Origin: Pythium myriotylum
Taxonomy: Eukaryota > Oomycota > Peronosporomycetes > Pythiales > Pythiaceae
DNA: 64,000 nucleotides
Assembly: GCA_023091665.1 (NCBI GenBank)
Contig: JALJCQ010000022.1
Location: 1,302,001-1,366,000, forward strand
Reading direction: 5' to 3'
This document shows positions 41,753 through 52,104 of the stretch, one piece after another; the first letter of the stretch is position 1, and the number at the start of each line of letters is the position of its first letter. A program made the translations under genes and the position numbers. Below the pieces are notes generated by a model. That model was not told the origin of the DNA and made no database searches. It saw only the letters and a list, made by a program, of their open reading frames with translations.

Positions 41753-42530
41753 CTTCGTTAGTTACTTGTAGTGCAGATTTGGAAATGTGCTAGTTCCAGC
41801 GCGTCTCCTTGGGTGAATGCAAAGGTGAGGTCGGCGTAGGGTGCACTCCACCTGAAAAAAAAGACGCCTATCACCCACCTCGGATAAGCATCGAGAAGGT
41901 TTTGTGTCGTGGATCTCCCGCCGTGAGAACCACAGAGGACTTCAAGGAAGCCCTGACAGATGGAATTCAGTAAACCCTCCTTGATTCACAGCATCCAGAT
42001 ACTTTCGTTGCACTGGAGAATTTCGTCATCCACGAGTTGTTGTGTGATCAGTGCGGAACACTCGAGAGAAGCAGGAACTCGAAAGGGCCACGACCGGTCT
42101 GGCAAATGTTGTATTATTCGGCAAATGCTTGACTATCCAATCATAATCATACCTCAGACGGGATTACGAGTCGGGTCTAGTTGAAGTCCGTTTCTGTCCT
42201 TGATTGGTCACAATAGCTTTCTCCAGAGATTCTCACCATCCATTACGGCGATCGTCCTTAGGAACGGAAGACAGTGGTGTCTGCCGTACATCCAGATGGA
42301 GAAGCTTTTACCCCAAAGGTTGTGTCTGCCAAGAAGAGTAAGATCGTCGTCCCTCAGCTTAAAATTCGCAATCGCTCCAGTTCTATCACGTGAGAAACCG
42401 GCTCCTGACTTGGAAACTTGTGCCTGTTTAGTTATCCATTACGCGGTCCATCACCGAGGCGCGCTTGGCAGCTCCTTCGTCCCAGAATAGTCATTCTGGA
42501 TTTCGCTTAGCTCCTCACAAGTCACTCCAT
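41753..42530. other. Intergenic region between divergent members B and C
   Basis: 778 bp holding both promoters. Nothing else was recognised. Confidence 0.4.
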
Positions 42531-43163
42531 ATGGTGTTCATTCTCCACACCCTCGCTGGTCTCGCACTCGCCGTGACCGCCGTTTCGGCACAGAGTCGTG
42601 AATCCGACGCCACCATCCCGTTTGCACAGGAGCCGGAGTTCTTCGACGGCCCCGATGCCATCATCCCCTTCGTTGATGAACCCGGCTTCACGCATGCTGC
42701 GGCCACGCGCAATATGGACTTTGGCAACTTGGAGAACCGCCAGCTTCTTCTCGGTGCCGCTATTGCAGGGTTCCAAATCGCGTCGGCCGTAGCACCCATT
42801 ATCGCGGGGTTTATTGAAACGACCAAGAAGGAATGCCAGCAGCTCGCGTGTTGGATCGGGACGTCTGACCGCACGTGTGGGATCAGCGTCGCCGAGCGAG
42901 TCCAGAACGAAGTCACCAAGGGCCGCGATCGATACCGCATCGAAAGTATCGCAGATAATGGTCTCTGGGTGCGCTATTGGCGCACACAGTTTGAGCCTAT
43001 CGATCGTGGAGACATCGCGATGGGCAACTGCACGAATGGCGCCCAGTTCACGGTGAGCAACTGCCAGTCGACGGGTGAGGTGTATTGCTATCGAGAAGTA
43101 CGCACGAATCTTGTCGAAAAGCCCAGCCAGACGAGAGCACTTTCCTGGATTTTTCCCCCATGA
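42531..43163 (+). CDS. Small secreted six-cysteine protein with lost stop codon, member C
   Basis: 211 residues from the ATG at 42531. The signal peptide (MVFILHTLAGLALAVTAVSA) differs in its first residues from member A. From FAQEPEFFDG on, the coding DNA is essentially identical to A in inverted orientation. Where A stops right after VYC, this copy has a TAT codon, so translation would run about 24 residues further (YREVRTNLVEKPSQ...) into former 3' UTR and end at 43163. Either the protein tolerates the tail or this is an early pseudogene. Confidence 0.78.
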   Translation: MVFILHTLAGLALAVTAVSAQSRESDATIPFAQEPEFFDGPDAIIPFVDEPGFTHAAATRNMDFGNLENRQLLLGAAIAGFQIASAVAPIIAGFIETTKKECQQLACWIGTSDRTCGISVAERVQNEVTKGRDRYRIESIADNGLWVRYWRTQFEPIDRGDIAMGNCTNGAQFTVSNCQSTGEVYCYREVRTNLVEKPSQTRALSWIFPP

Positions 43164-43480
43164 GTTGACGCAAAAAGTTGAATATCAGTCGTATAGGGAG
43201 TTTGAAGAACATTTGGCATTTGCTGGATGACTTGCGTCGGCTTTTCCCCCATGTCTAGCCTCGAAGTGGCTAGTTTTGTTTTCATTGTGAGCCTCACTGT
43301 TCGCTACACGAAAAGTTAAAGCTAGATCAAAATGGGTGCAATACTGGGGATTCTTCTTGTGCTTGAGTCTCGAGTCGTCTCTAGGTTTTGCAAATTTTAC
43401 AATTCATGGGCCGGGTAAATTTTACCCGGCCCATGAAAGAGAGAGCTTTCTGATTCATGCTGGTTTTACCGTAAAACCAG
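43164..43480. other. Intergenic region with paired palindromes
   Basis: About 320 bp. No gene. Palindromes occupy its right end. Confidence 0.4.
43403..43480. repeat. Two adjacent palindromes
   Basis: 43403-43437: perfect 17-bp arms (TTCATGGGCCGGGTAAA) around one base. 43460-43480: 10-bp arms (CTGGTTTTAC) around one base, extended outward by CATG with a 3-base slip. They immediately precede the subtilase pseudogene. Confidence 0.88.
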
Positions 43481-43499
43481 CAGCATGAGATGAATTTCC

Positions 43500-44626
43500 C
43501 TTCTTTCCGCAGAATAAAGATCCCAGTCACTCTCCTCGGTATCCTGCGACCGAGACTACTTCCGCTGCTTGGGTCGATTGTCGGCGACACTGCATCGTTG
43601 GTTACTTTCCCCATCAATATGACCAGTGCACACCGAGCGCTGGCGACTCCGCCCTACTTATCCAGGAGCATACACCATTCAGGCTGATTCGGTGTGGGTT
43701 CGGGGGTACAAGGGCCAGGGCAAGTTTGTCGGAAGCGTCGGCACAGGTAGTCGTGGCTCCCCTGAGGCTCTACGGGATAGTTTACGCCAGGAGTTTGGGT
43801 GGCAATCCCTACAATAAGACTTCGTTTCCACAGGGCACCGGCAGTCACGGAACCAACACACTCACAAGAATAGTCGTGCGAAGTGCGTGGCCATCACGCC
43901 GGGTGAGACGTGGATTGTATGTCGCGCCGAAGGAGGTCACGAGAATTCCACGACATCGGGGATTTTCGCCCGTAGAGAGTTTGCCGTATATCCTAGCGAT
44001 CCGACCGAGATAAAGGAAGTTTGTTCAAAGACAATAAATGTGATTAACTGCTCGCACACGTACCGGATAAACGAGCGGGAACCAATTGTCGCCATGTTTA
44101 ATACCGTGGCAGCAGCCAGTATCCTCACAGCCGCTGCCATCGGAAATAATGGCCCAGCGTGAGGTTCTGTGCGTTAGGTCACGAACACCAAATACGGGGT
44201 AAGTGTCGGGGTCGAATGTCCGGCTGAACCCTGACGGCACCGTCCGCGCCAGACGAAACTGTCCAATCATCCGCAATCACAGTCGACGCGGCAAACACCA
44301 CGGCGTCAGGCACCTCTATCGCCGCCCCCATCGTCACAGGAACCGTCGCCCTCTTGCTCTCCAAGTACCCAGGCCTGAGCATGGACGAAGTTCGCAAAGC
44401 TGTCACATCAACCGCTGAGACTGAGACTCTTGGAGCCACCACGACCGGGTGCGTATCAAGGACGGCGTTTTCCTTCCCCAACAACATGCACGGTTACGGA
44501 CGCGTGAACGCCTTCCGAGTCCTCGAGTACAAGTCGAAGTGCGGCGGACTGAGCCAGAAGAAGTGCGATGGCGCATTCTTCTGTTCCTGGAACGCTCGCC
44601 AAAGCCACTGCCGTACTGTACCGTAG
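43500..44626 (+). pseudogene. Subtilase pseudogene with intact-looking 3' end
   Basis: Remnants of a subtilase lie in shifting frames: TSAHRALATPP (as in subtilase 1), GSPEALRDSLRQEFGW, NPYNKTSFPQGTGSHGTNT, then an INCSHTYRI piece. Several frameshifts and stops interrupt it, and the catalytic His context is altered to GSHGTN. From about 44310 the DNA becomes nearly identical to the 3' ends of subtilases 1 and 2 (GTSIAAPIVTGTVALL onward). Small lesions there include loss of GG in the GCGGIKDG region, an extra TTC, and a tail ending in RTVP instead of QQWW. The well-preserved 3' end on a badly decayed gene is unusual. Confidence 0.88.
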
Positions 44627-44639
44627 GACTGTTGATAGA

Positions 44640-45651
44640 GTGGGAGGCTTCGTCCACCTGACTAGAAGAGAGTAATCGCGAGTAGTCAACGAACAATCAA
44701 ACGTAACGCCAACATATCGTGTGGTTCATAACAAGACGTAAGACATGCGTGGAGACGGGGCGTGGGTCTGCAGACGCAAATCTCAAGGAGCGCCGAGAAC
44801 CAGATAAAATCCGAGAACTCCTCCCGATTGATTCTTGAAGACGAACTGGTTCTAGAGCCCATCCAATGCAGAGTCTCGACAGCTCAAGTGTACCGTGTAG
44901 AGAGCACCTGTGCATGGACCGACGGAGAGCAATCGTCCTCGAAACAAAGTCTGAGAAGGATCGTCTCAGAGGACCAACCAACTCTGGCAGGTCACCAACG
45001 GAGTGGTTCGCACCGATTAGTAACGGGTTGTAGGCTTTTCAGCCCTTCTCCGAGCACTGTCCTGTCCGGTGTATCGAGTTCTACAGTACAGCAGCGCCCT
45101 GGCAAGTATCGATTTGTTGCTCTTGTCCGCTTACAAATCGGATAGGCAGGTTCGAATCACCAAGAGGGTGGCACTAGAGAGTCAGACACTCGACCAGATG
45201 TCGGGCATCAGTTTGTCCGCCGAGGCCGACACGTGACGGTTTGCTCTGCTCTGCTTTGTTTTTGCTCATGTCGCACGCAGTTCTCTCCGCTCTCTCCACT
45301 CAAACTTGGACAAGCAGCTGTACATACGCTGAGCAGAATTCTCCCTCTCTCGAGCGGAGAAATACTGAAATGTTCGGTGATTTTGGTATTGCCCGTAGGC
45401 TCTGCACGAATCTGTTTTGTTTTTCTTCTCGCGTCCATCGTTTGTCATGCACGCAAGAGCCATTTGGGACCATCCTCAGCCCCCTCGGGGACTACCGTTG
45501 CATCATGCCAAGATTCTTCGGACATCGGATGCACTCTCGCGTGCGCACCGGATGGTCCCCGTTTGGGCCCAGAAACTGGCCACTCATCCTGTCCGATCAG
45601 GTGACAGGCTCGTTCTCTCTTCGGTCTCAAGCCACTCGCTGACTCGCTGCC
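44640..45651. other. Promoter region of the transporter gene
   Basis: About 1 kb. Some frames on both strands are open between 45240 and 45640 but have no recognisable similarity. Presumed promoter and leader of the APC transporter. Confidence 0.4.
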
Positions 45652-47360
45652 ATGCACTCGCCTCACAAGACCACGGGGCTCGCGCTCATGGAGGCCGACG
45701 ACACTGACCGCGTGCGCGCGTCGACGGGCTCGAGCACCATCATGCGCCCATCCGAGACCATCGACAGCGCCCGGCTCATGGCGACGCGCGAGTCGAACCT
45801 CGATTACCTGGACACGGTCTATGGCGGCCCGCACGACGCGTACGCGTACGATGGCACGGCCATGATGGCGGATTTCCAGCACATCACGTACAAGTCGCCG
45901 CTGCCGTCGATCGCGCAGACCACGACGACCGGGACAGCGCAGAAGCAAAAGTACCGCGTGCTCGGCACGCTGAGCCTCGTCAGCATCGCTTTCTTTGCCG
46001 TAAGTCGTCGTATTTCGTTGCAGCGCAACCACAGAGATCCTCACCCTGCCCTGGCTGTTGTTGTGCTGGCTCACAGTCATGTGGTGGACCCGTGGGCTCC
46101 GAGCCCGTGATTTCGGCCGGCGGACCTCTCGTCGGACTCATCGGTCTGGGCGTCTACGTCGTCTTGTGCCTCGTGCCAATGTCGCTTGTGGTTGCGGAGC
46201 TCAGTTGCGCTTTTCCAGAAAATAGTGGCTACTCCGTGTGGGCGATGACGGCGTTTGGGCCGTACTGGGGCTTCCAGATCGGCTACTGGTCGTGGGTCGC
46301 GTCCGTCACAAACAACGCCATCTACCCGGGACTCATCTACAACACGATCGTGAACGGCTACGGCGTCGAAGCCTCGTCGAGCGCCGTCGCTTTCTTCGCT
46401 AAGGTCGTCATCGCCATCGTGCTAGCCGTGCCGTCTTACATTGGGGTCCGTTTTGTGGGAATCAGCGCGCTTGTGCTTCTCGTCATCGTCTGCACGACCA
46501 CGTTATTGTTCTCAACCTGGGGATTCGTCGACGGAGACGAGTCCTGGTTCCGTCTCGGAGAAGTTCGCAGCGCTGACCAGATTGTCGAAGACAGTTCCAG
46601 TGGCGGCATCGACTGGTCGCTGCTGATCCACGCGCTCTTCTGGAGCTTCGACGGACTCTACGACGTTTCGGTGATCGGGGGAGAGGTCATCAACCCCGCG
46701 CGCACGTACCCACGTGTGATCCTCGCAGCGGTCGTGCTTACAGTGTTCACGTACTTGCTTCCGTGGATCTCGTCGATCACGGCCGACAAGATCTCGTGGC
46801 TCGAGTACACGGAGGATTCATACCCGGACATTGCGCAGGCGATCGGCGGGTCTGTGCTGAACGAGATTATCATCATTTCCTCGGTGCTCAGTTCGATCGG
46901 CATGTTCACCTGCACGCTGTTCTTCCAGTCGTTCCTCGTGCAGGGCATGGCGCAGTCGCGGCTGCTGCCGTCGCTGCTCCGCAAGCGCAGCGCGCGATTC
47001 AAGACGCCGCAGTACGCCATCCTCTTCAGTCTCGTGGTCACGCTGGCACTCGTGGGCTTCGACTTCGAGTCGATTCTCGACATGACGAACGCATTCAGTG
47101 GCGCTGTGCAGATCGTGATCGTCTTCTCCATGCTCAAGCTGCGCTGGGCCTTCCCGTACCTGCCTCGGCCCATGCGCGTACCGGGAAACATGGCTACGCT
47201 CGTGGCCATGTTGATTCCTGCGACGTGTGTGTTCGTCTACTTGATCGTGACGACTCTGGAACACTTGGACCAGGCGCTGGTCGTCGCTGGATTCACGCTT
47301 TTGGGGCTAATTTTCCCTCTGGTTCGTGGGCGAATCGCTGGGCGAGTAGTGTGTTGTTGA
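45652..47360 (+). CDS. APC-superfamily amino-acid/polyamine transporter
   Basis: Two exons, 45652-45999 and 46077-47360, joined across a 77-bp intron (GTAAGT...CTCACAG). Both junctions are in phase and rebuild a family motif reading SIAFFA then SCGGPVGSEPVISAGGP. The model gives 543 residues. A hydrophilic cytosolic N-terminus of about 100 residues is followed by about 12 transmembrane helices. Family signs include the first-helix GGP.GSEP, AFPENSGYSVW and FWSFDGLYDVSVIGGEV. The last resembles the LAT/PUT branch, which carries cationic amino acids or polyamines at the plasma or vesicle membrane; the exact substrate is inference. Confidence 0.9.
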
Positions 47361-47432
47361 GCTTCCATTCCTTGCTTACTCGTATTTTAATTTGTAATGA
47401 AACCCGTAATCCTAGTCGTGCAATTCGCTTAT

Positions 47433-48971
47433 CTACTGACAAGCTAGCTGCAACGCCCTCACAACTTCGTTCTCTGCCTCCCAATTGGCTGCTTGCAGTC
47501 GTGGGAATTGGTACAATGGACTCTCACTCGACTTGCTAAACTTTGGCTGTACGACCAATGGCAGCCGCTCAACCGGTTTGAGTGACCGCTTCTGCTGAGT
47601 CGCTTGTCGATGGAACTCTTTCAGCTTTTGGTGGACCTGCTTGACCGACAGCTCGTGGAACTTTTCATGTTTCTCGATAATCTTGTCCGTCGAACGCGGT
47701 GTGAACGAGAAATACGGCGAAAAACAGTCCACGCGATTGAGCGCGACGAGCTCCACGCTCGGCGACTCGGCCACGACAGTATACGCGCGCTGTTGCTGGC
47801 CGTCCACAAACATCTCGAAGCCGAAAAATCCGCCAGTCTCTTCGACATGGAATGGCACGCGCGATTTGACGGACCGGACTTGCTCCTCCCACTCTCGGAC
47901 GCCACGCGGCCAGCGGTGCTTGTGCTGGTACTGAATATCGATCTCGAGACGCACGCTTCCGGAGCGCACGATATAGAAGGCGCCGACTGAATCGCCTTGC
48001 TGATAGAGCACCTCACCTTTCTTCAATGGCACATCGATAGACACGAGTTCGAAGAAATGGAGTTTGCTCTCAACGCAGTCGCGGAAGATGGGGACTTCGG
48101 TGTGGAGCCACGAGATCAAGTGCTTGCGACGGCGCGACTGGCATCTCGCGAGAGTTTTGTGGTAGTCCTCAGCCAGGATCTTGAGCACCTCGACGCCTCC
48201 GGGGTTGGTGAAATTTGGATTGAAAGCCGCCTGCAAATCGGCACCGCGAGTCGCGTTCTCAATTTGGAGAGCGATGTCTCCAAAAGCCGTGTTTTTGCCC
48301 ACCGTCGCGACCTTTTCGCCGTTAATTAGCACGTTCACTTCTCCCGCGAAGACCAAATAGCACGCATCTCCCCGGTCGCCCTTGCGAAAGACGTACTCGC
48401 GGGCCTTAAAGTGCTGATACCTCGCGATCTTGGCGATTTCCGTGGCCTGCGACAAATCAAGCGACGACGCCATCGATGGAATCTTCATGATCCATCGTGC
48501 AAGGCACTGGAGCTCGACGATGTTTCGGTCACTCGGATCTTTGGGAACGCCCTGACGTAAAATTTCCTCGTCAGTGACGACGCGGTCGGCGTAGCGTGGG
48601 AAGAAGACCTGGAAATCTTTGCGTTCGCGGATCCACTGCGGAAAGATCTCAACGTCGCCTTGTGGCGGAGGCAACGACAGCGTCGGCGCCGTCGCCGGCT
48701 TGGGTGGATTAGACGTTGTTGAGTTCGGCGATTGTCTCCGAGAGAGGCTAGTTCGGCTTCTTTGACGTCTCTTTGGCGATGAGGAGTCAGTGATCTGAAG
48801 CGACTCGGCGTCACTACTAGCAGTCCGATTGAGCATCGCCTCAGCTGCATGGGCCGTGGAAAGCGCGGCATCGACGGCAGCCTTGGTGTTACGGTAGGCA
48901 GCATTCGATGACACGACGAAAGACACGCCGCGCTGTGGTCGAGACTGCCCCGGTGGCAAGAACGCTTTCAT
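47433..48971 (-). CDS. Protein with two cyclic-nucleotide-binding domains
   Basis: 512 residues, single exon. A Ser/Arg/Pro-rich N-terminus to about 105 precedes a helical segment, then CNB domain 1 at about 172-255 (FRKGDRGDACYLVFAGEVNV, then FGDIAL...ATRGA) and CNB domain 2 at about 300-420 (YQQGDSVGAFYIVRSGSV, then FGFEMF...QQRAYT). The phosphate-binding cassettes are recognisable, with RG and RAYT near the expected Arg. No kinase, channel or GEF domain is present, so it is not a PKA regulatory subunit of the usual kind: it lacks the inhibitor site. The best parallel is the CNBD2-type ciliary/flagellar proteins, plausible in a zoospore-forming organism. It ends about 70 bp from the convergent transporter gene. 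Confidence 0.85.
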   Translation of the reverse strand: MKAFLPPGQSRPQRGVSFVVSSNAAYRNTKAAVDAALSTAHAAEAMLNRTASSDAESLQITDSSSPKRRQRSRTSLSRRQSPNSTTSNPPKPATAPTLSLPPPQGDVEIFPQWIRERKDFQVFFPRYADRVVTDEEILRQGVPKDPSDRNIVELQCLARWIMKIPSMASSLDLSQATEIAKIARYQHFKAREYVFRKGDRGDACYLVFAGEVNVLINGEKVATVGKNTAFGDIALQIENATRGADLQAAFNPNFTNPGGVEVLKILAEDYHKTLARCQSRRRKHLISWLHTEVPIFRDCVESKLHFFELVSIDVPLKKGEVLYQQGDSVGAFYIVRSGSVRLEIDIQYQHKHRWPRGVREWEEQVRSVKSRVPFHVEETGGFFGFEMFVDGQQQRAYTVVAESPSVELVALNRVDCFSPYFSFTPRSTDKIIEKHEKFHELSVKQVHQKLKEFHRQATQQKRSLKPVERLPLVVQPKFSKSSESPLYQFPRLQAANWEAENEVVRALQLACQ

Positions 48972-49239
48972 TTCCGAGTGGCGAGCGAGGCGTCGGGCCC
49001 TTGCCGTCCTCGCTGCCGATCGTCGTCTTGATTGGCTGGAAATGCGAATGTAGCTATTCTAAATCGGAGCTTTCTGCGACGTGTGGTAGCCTCGGCTCAA
49101 ACTGGTCCTTGATCGATTGATAGAAGTAGGTAGTGTGTTCCCAAAAAGCGAGTTCTGCTTAGTAAAGGAAACGGAAACCAAATTGTAGGGTAGAGTGGAA
49201 TATTTGGTTCGATCCAACGCAATCCATCCACATCAAGAT

Positions 49240-49452
49240 CTGTGCCTCCCATGCGATGGACACAGCTCTCACGAGCCGTGTCCTTCATCCCACAGACAGG
49301 ATCTGCCATGCAGACGTGCCTCAGCTCGCCGCCTCCGACTTACAGCCCTGGCTAACCAGCCAGGTTGACCCACGGTAAGCCCAGGATTGCATCAGAGCTC
49401 CAGCTATTAGGGTACATTAATTGCGCTAAATAGACTTCATCTTCATCATCAC
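49240..49452 (+). mobile_element. 3'-end remnant of the same LINE family
   Basis: Aligns with 1390-1610: CTCAGCTCGCCGCCTCCGAC versus CCCAGCTCATCGCCTCCGAC, then CCAGGTTGACCC, TAGCTATTAGRGTAC-like sequence, AATAGACTTCATCTTC and a TCATCA tail. Only the last coding codons and 3' UTR survive. Both boundaries are approximate. Confidence 0.8.
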
Positions 49453-49629
49453 ATCAAGATCTGTGTCTGCTGCTCGCTTTCGTTTTTGAAACGGATTTCT
49501 TGAAAATGTGGATCGAGGTTTCCAAATCATGATTTTGGATAAACGCAGTTAACTTTCACAAAAGTGACAATACAGACTGGGTCAGGACCTTCAACGACAT
49601 CAAATCCCTTACGGTGATGAACGGGATCT

Positions 49630-50589
49630 TTAGCCGCTAGTCGCAGGCCAGCGATTGCGGATATTCTCCCACGCACGACGAATGAGCCAACCGTCGCCCT
49701 CGGTCACGCTCATGGACCTGCCAGCCTCCATGATGAGCGGCGGCAGGTCGGCACCGGGCTTGTCACTCGGTTGGTAAAAGTCCGGGAGCCCAAAGCCATG
49801 GCCGATTTCATGGGCTACAATCACCGACGAGGCCGCATCGATTGTACTGAGGAGGCTCGCTTCGTCGACACGCTGGCCCCAGTCGCCACCGGCACCTCCC
49901 CCTTGGCCAAGCGTCGGCCACAGTGAGATATCGAACGGCTTGCCCTTGCAAGCACTCGTATCCGAGTTCTTTTCGAAGTTGCGATGCTTGTAGCAAGCGT
50001 CAGGACACATGGGTATACCGTCCGAGTCGAGCACCTTCTCGTAGATGGGACCGAGGGAGCTGTCCGCCCAGTCGAGCAGCGATTTGCTGCGGACAGCGAT
50101 GCCTACGATCTCCACTTCGATCTTTTGGAACGGCCAGCACCCGTACCCGACAAGCCACTTGTTCCACTGCGCATACTGCCGCTCAAGCATGGCCTTGAAT
50201 TTGCTGGCTGTGGTCTTGGAAAGCTTGTTGGTGGAGTCCCAGCGGATGCAGTAGCTCAACTTGCCATTGTTGGTCATGAGCTGGTCGAAGATGAAGTTGA
50301 AGAAGTTGAAATGAGGTTTCATACGATTCTCCCAGATCCAGTCGACGTAGGCCTTACTTATGTACTGTGTGGGGTTGCCTGTCACACAACGACTGGCTCG
50401 GATGGTTTTCAAGAGAGTTGTGTTCATTGTCGTAGCTTGCAATGCCGACTCAAACACCTCGGTTTGAGTGCTCGACGTGGGGAGGATCGGCGAACTCGGA
50501 CGAACAACTTCACTACCATCGATTTGAGCGGTGCGCACAAGCTGCATAGTGACGATGAAGGACAGCAGCAAAGTCGTGAGGATCTTCAT
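49630..50589 (-). CDS. Secreted zinc metallopeptidase-like protein (HEIGHGFGLPD)
   Basis: 319 residues from the ATG at 50589, chosen because it starts a good signal peptide (MKILTTLLLSFIVTMQLVRT); the frame is open further upstream but that part looks like 5' UTR. The active-site signature is VIVAHEIGHGFGLPDFYQ, with His260, Glu261, His264 and a third ligand at Asp270, the HExxHxxGxxD form. Downstream IMEAGRSMS may provide the Met-turn. The cysteines in MCPDACYKH and CIRW suggest disulphides. The overall fold resembles fungal and oomycete secreted zincins of unclear MEROPS family. Likely an extracellular protease, adding a third catalytic class to the proteases of this window. Confidence 0.85.
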   Translation of the reverse strand: MKILTTLLLSFIVTMQLVRTAQIDGSEVVRPSSPILPTSSTQTEVFESALQATTMNTTLLKTIRASRCVTGNPTQYISKAYVDWIWENRMKPHFNFFNFIFDQLMTNNGKLSYCIRWDSTNKLSKTTASKFKAMLERQYAQWNKWLVGYGCWPFQKIEVEIVGIAVRSKSLLDWADSSLGPIYEKVLDSDGIPMCPDACYKHRNFEKNSDTSACKGKPFDISLWPTLGQGGGAGGDWGQRVDEASLLSTIDAASSVIVAHEIGHGFGLPDFYQPSDKPGADLPPLIMEAGRSMSVTEGDGWLIRRAWENIRNRWPATSG

Positions 50590-51179
50590 GGCGTAGTCGA
50601 GCTTGGCTGGTGGATTGCAAAATGACCGACGGAACAGGGTCTCGCGCAGGCCTTGGTTGGGCGCCACTCCTGAACGGGGACAACTGCATGCCGAGTCTTC
50701 GAAATCGCCAAGAAGCCAAGTCAGTGTTAGTTTCTGGGGGAAAGGATAGCCCATCTTCTCTTCCGCACGATTTGAAGCAAATTTTTCGTGGGCCATCCTT
50801 GCCGATTGGTAGGAGACGTGGACAGATCGCTGCGTTCGGTTATATGACGCATCTCGTGTGGAATTCGATAAGAAGCACGATCTCTTTGACAACGCGATCG
50901 CCTTAGGACACCCTCATTACCATCAGTTGTAACGACGTTAATAGATCGCTCTTCGTCCACCGCATTGTTCTACGTAGATCAGATAATACCTTGTGACCTG
51001 TTCGTGTTCTTGACGCGTAAGAAATGAGTATGGGCAACCTCAACATCTACGCAGAAAAAAAGGACTCTTTGGGTGGCTAACCTTGTCGGTTCAAGCAAAT
51101 CGAAGGATGCGCTTTTACATGTCAGGAGATTTTGACGCGGTGGACCGGACAATACTCCGGAACGTGATCGTGGCTGTCT
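50590..51179. other. Upstream region of the metallopeptidase
   Basis: About 590 bp. An open frame on the minus strand continues upstream of the chosen start but has no similarity. No other feature was seen. Confidence 0.35.
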
Positions 51180-51448
51180 GGGGGTGCAAATCCTTCTGGA
51201 GCCGTCAGCAATGCCCCATCGCCACGGCTGCGTCCCAATGTGCAAGCAAATCCACCATTGATTGGTCCGCCTATAAATTCTCATCGCATTATGAAAGCGT
51301 TGACTGCATTGATGGCTTTTGCATAGCTATTTCGTGGGTGGCAAATCCTTGTGGAGTCATCAGCAATGCCCCAACGCCACGGCTTTGTCCCAGCGTGCAA
51401 GCAAATCCACTAAAGTTTGGTCCACCTAGGAGTCCTCATCATGGTGGC
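51180..51448 (+). repeat. Direct repeat of a promoter-like unit with a truncated signal-peptide ORF
   Basis: Two imperfect copies of about 110 bp, at 51180-51290 and 51338-51448, 158 bp apart. They share TGCAAGCAAATCCAC, GTCAGCAATGCCCC-like blocks and TTGGTCC. Copy 1 ends ATTGGTCCGCCTATAAATTC (ATTGG box and TATA-like element), then an ATG at 51291 opening a signal-like peptide (MKALTALMAFA) that stops after 11 codons. Copy 2 lacks the TATA motif and a long frame. It looks like the promoter and 5' end of a secreted-protein gene whose body is lost, duplicated in tandem. Confidence 0.7.
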
Positions 51449-52104
51449 TTGAACTTACAACTCCCATCGAGAACCTAGTCGAGTGCGAAGATCATGCAGT
51501 TTTGGAGTAGTGATCTAATAATTGACCTGTAATGCGAAAATACCTGCTTCCCCAGGCCACTCTTCCTCTGATAGTCTCTCACAAAAAATCTTTGCAAGCT
51601 TTGGAGACTTGAAGTACAACGATAAGCTGATTCCAAGGCTCTCGCTCGTCACTGAGAGCAGCTGCATCTGCGAAACATTGAGCAAAGACTCGGGTCTCTT
51701 CAAACACGCCAGCTCGAGTTCTTATGGCTAGGATGCGCCGTACTTCGCCGTATATCCCCTGTCTCTCCGGATAAGCTCCTCATTAAAGAAGGAATCGATA
51801 TTCTACGTGCTTAGGAAGTATCCAACACTGCCCATTCATAGACGAAATGAGTTCTTGACAGGTAGCTCCCGCCACATCATGAGGTCTACATTTAGGCATA
51901 TACTCTCAGGGTGAGCGATATCTCTTCAGAACCGAAGATCGACCAAGTAAAAGCTGTGAAGTCAAGTTTATTCCCAATCAAGGATCAGTAATGAAGTACG
52001 AACCAGATCGGAATCAACTATCAATAATGAGAAATGAAGCGATCTCGAATCCCGAGCTAACCTTTTTTTCTCCATGATTCACTGAAGTGAAGGTGCTCCA
52101 TTCT
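51449..52104. other. Intergenic region 3' of the oxidoreductase
   Basis: About 650 bp, no gene or repeat recognised. It includes the 3' UTR of the minus-strand oxidoreductase. Confidence 0.35.

Noticed and set aside
45233..45642. Plus-strand frames upstream of the transporter
   Set aside because: No similarity and mutually overlapping. Treated as promoter and leader.
47604..48329. Plus-strand frames within the CNB-domain gene
   Set aside because: Antisense to a well-supported coding sequence.
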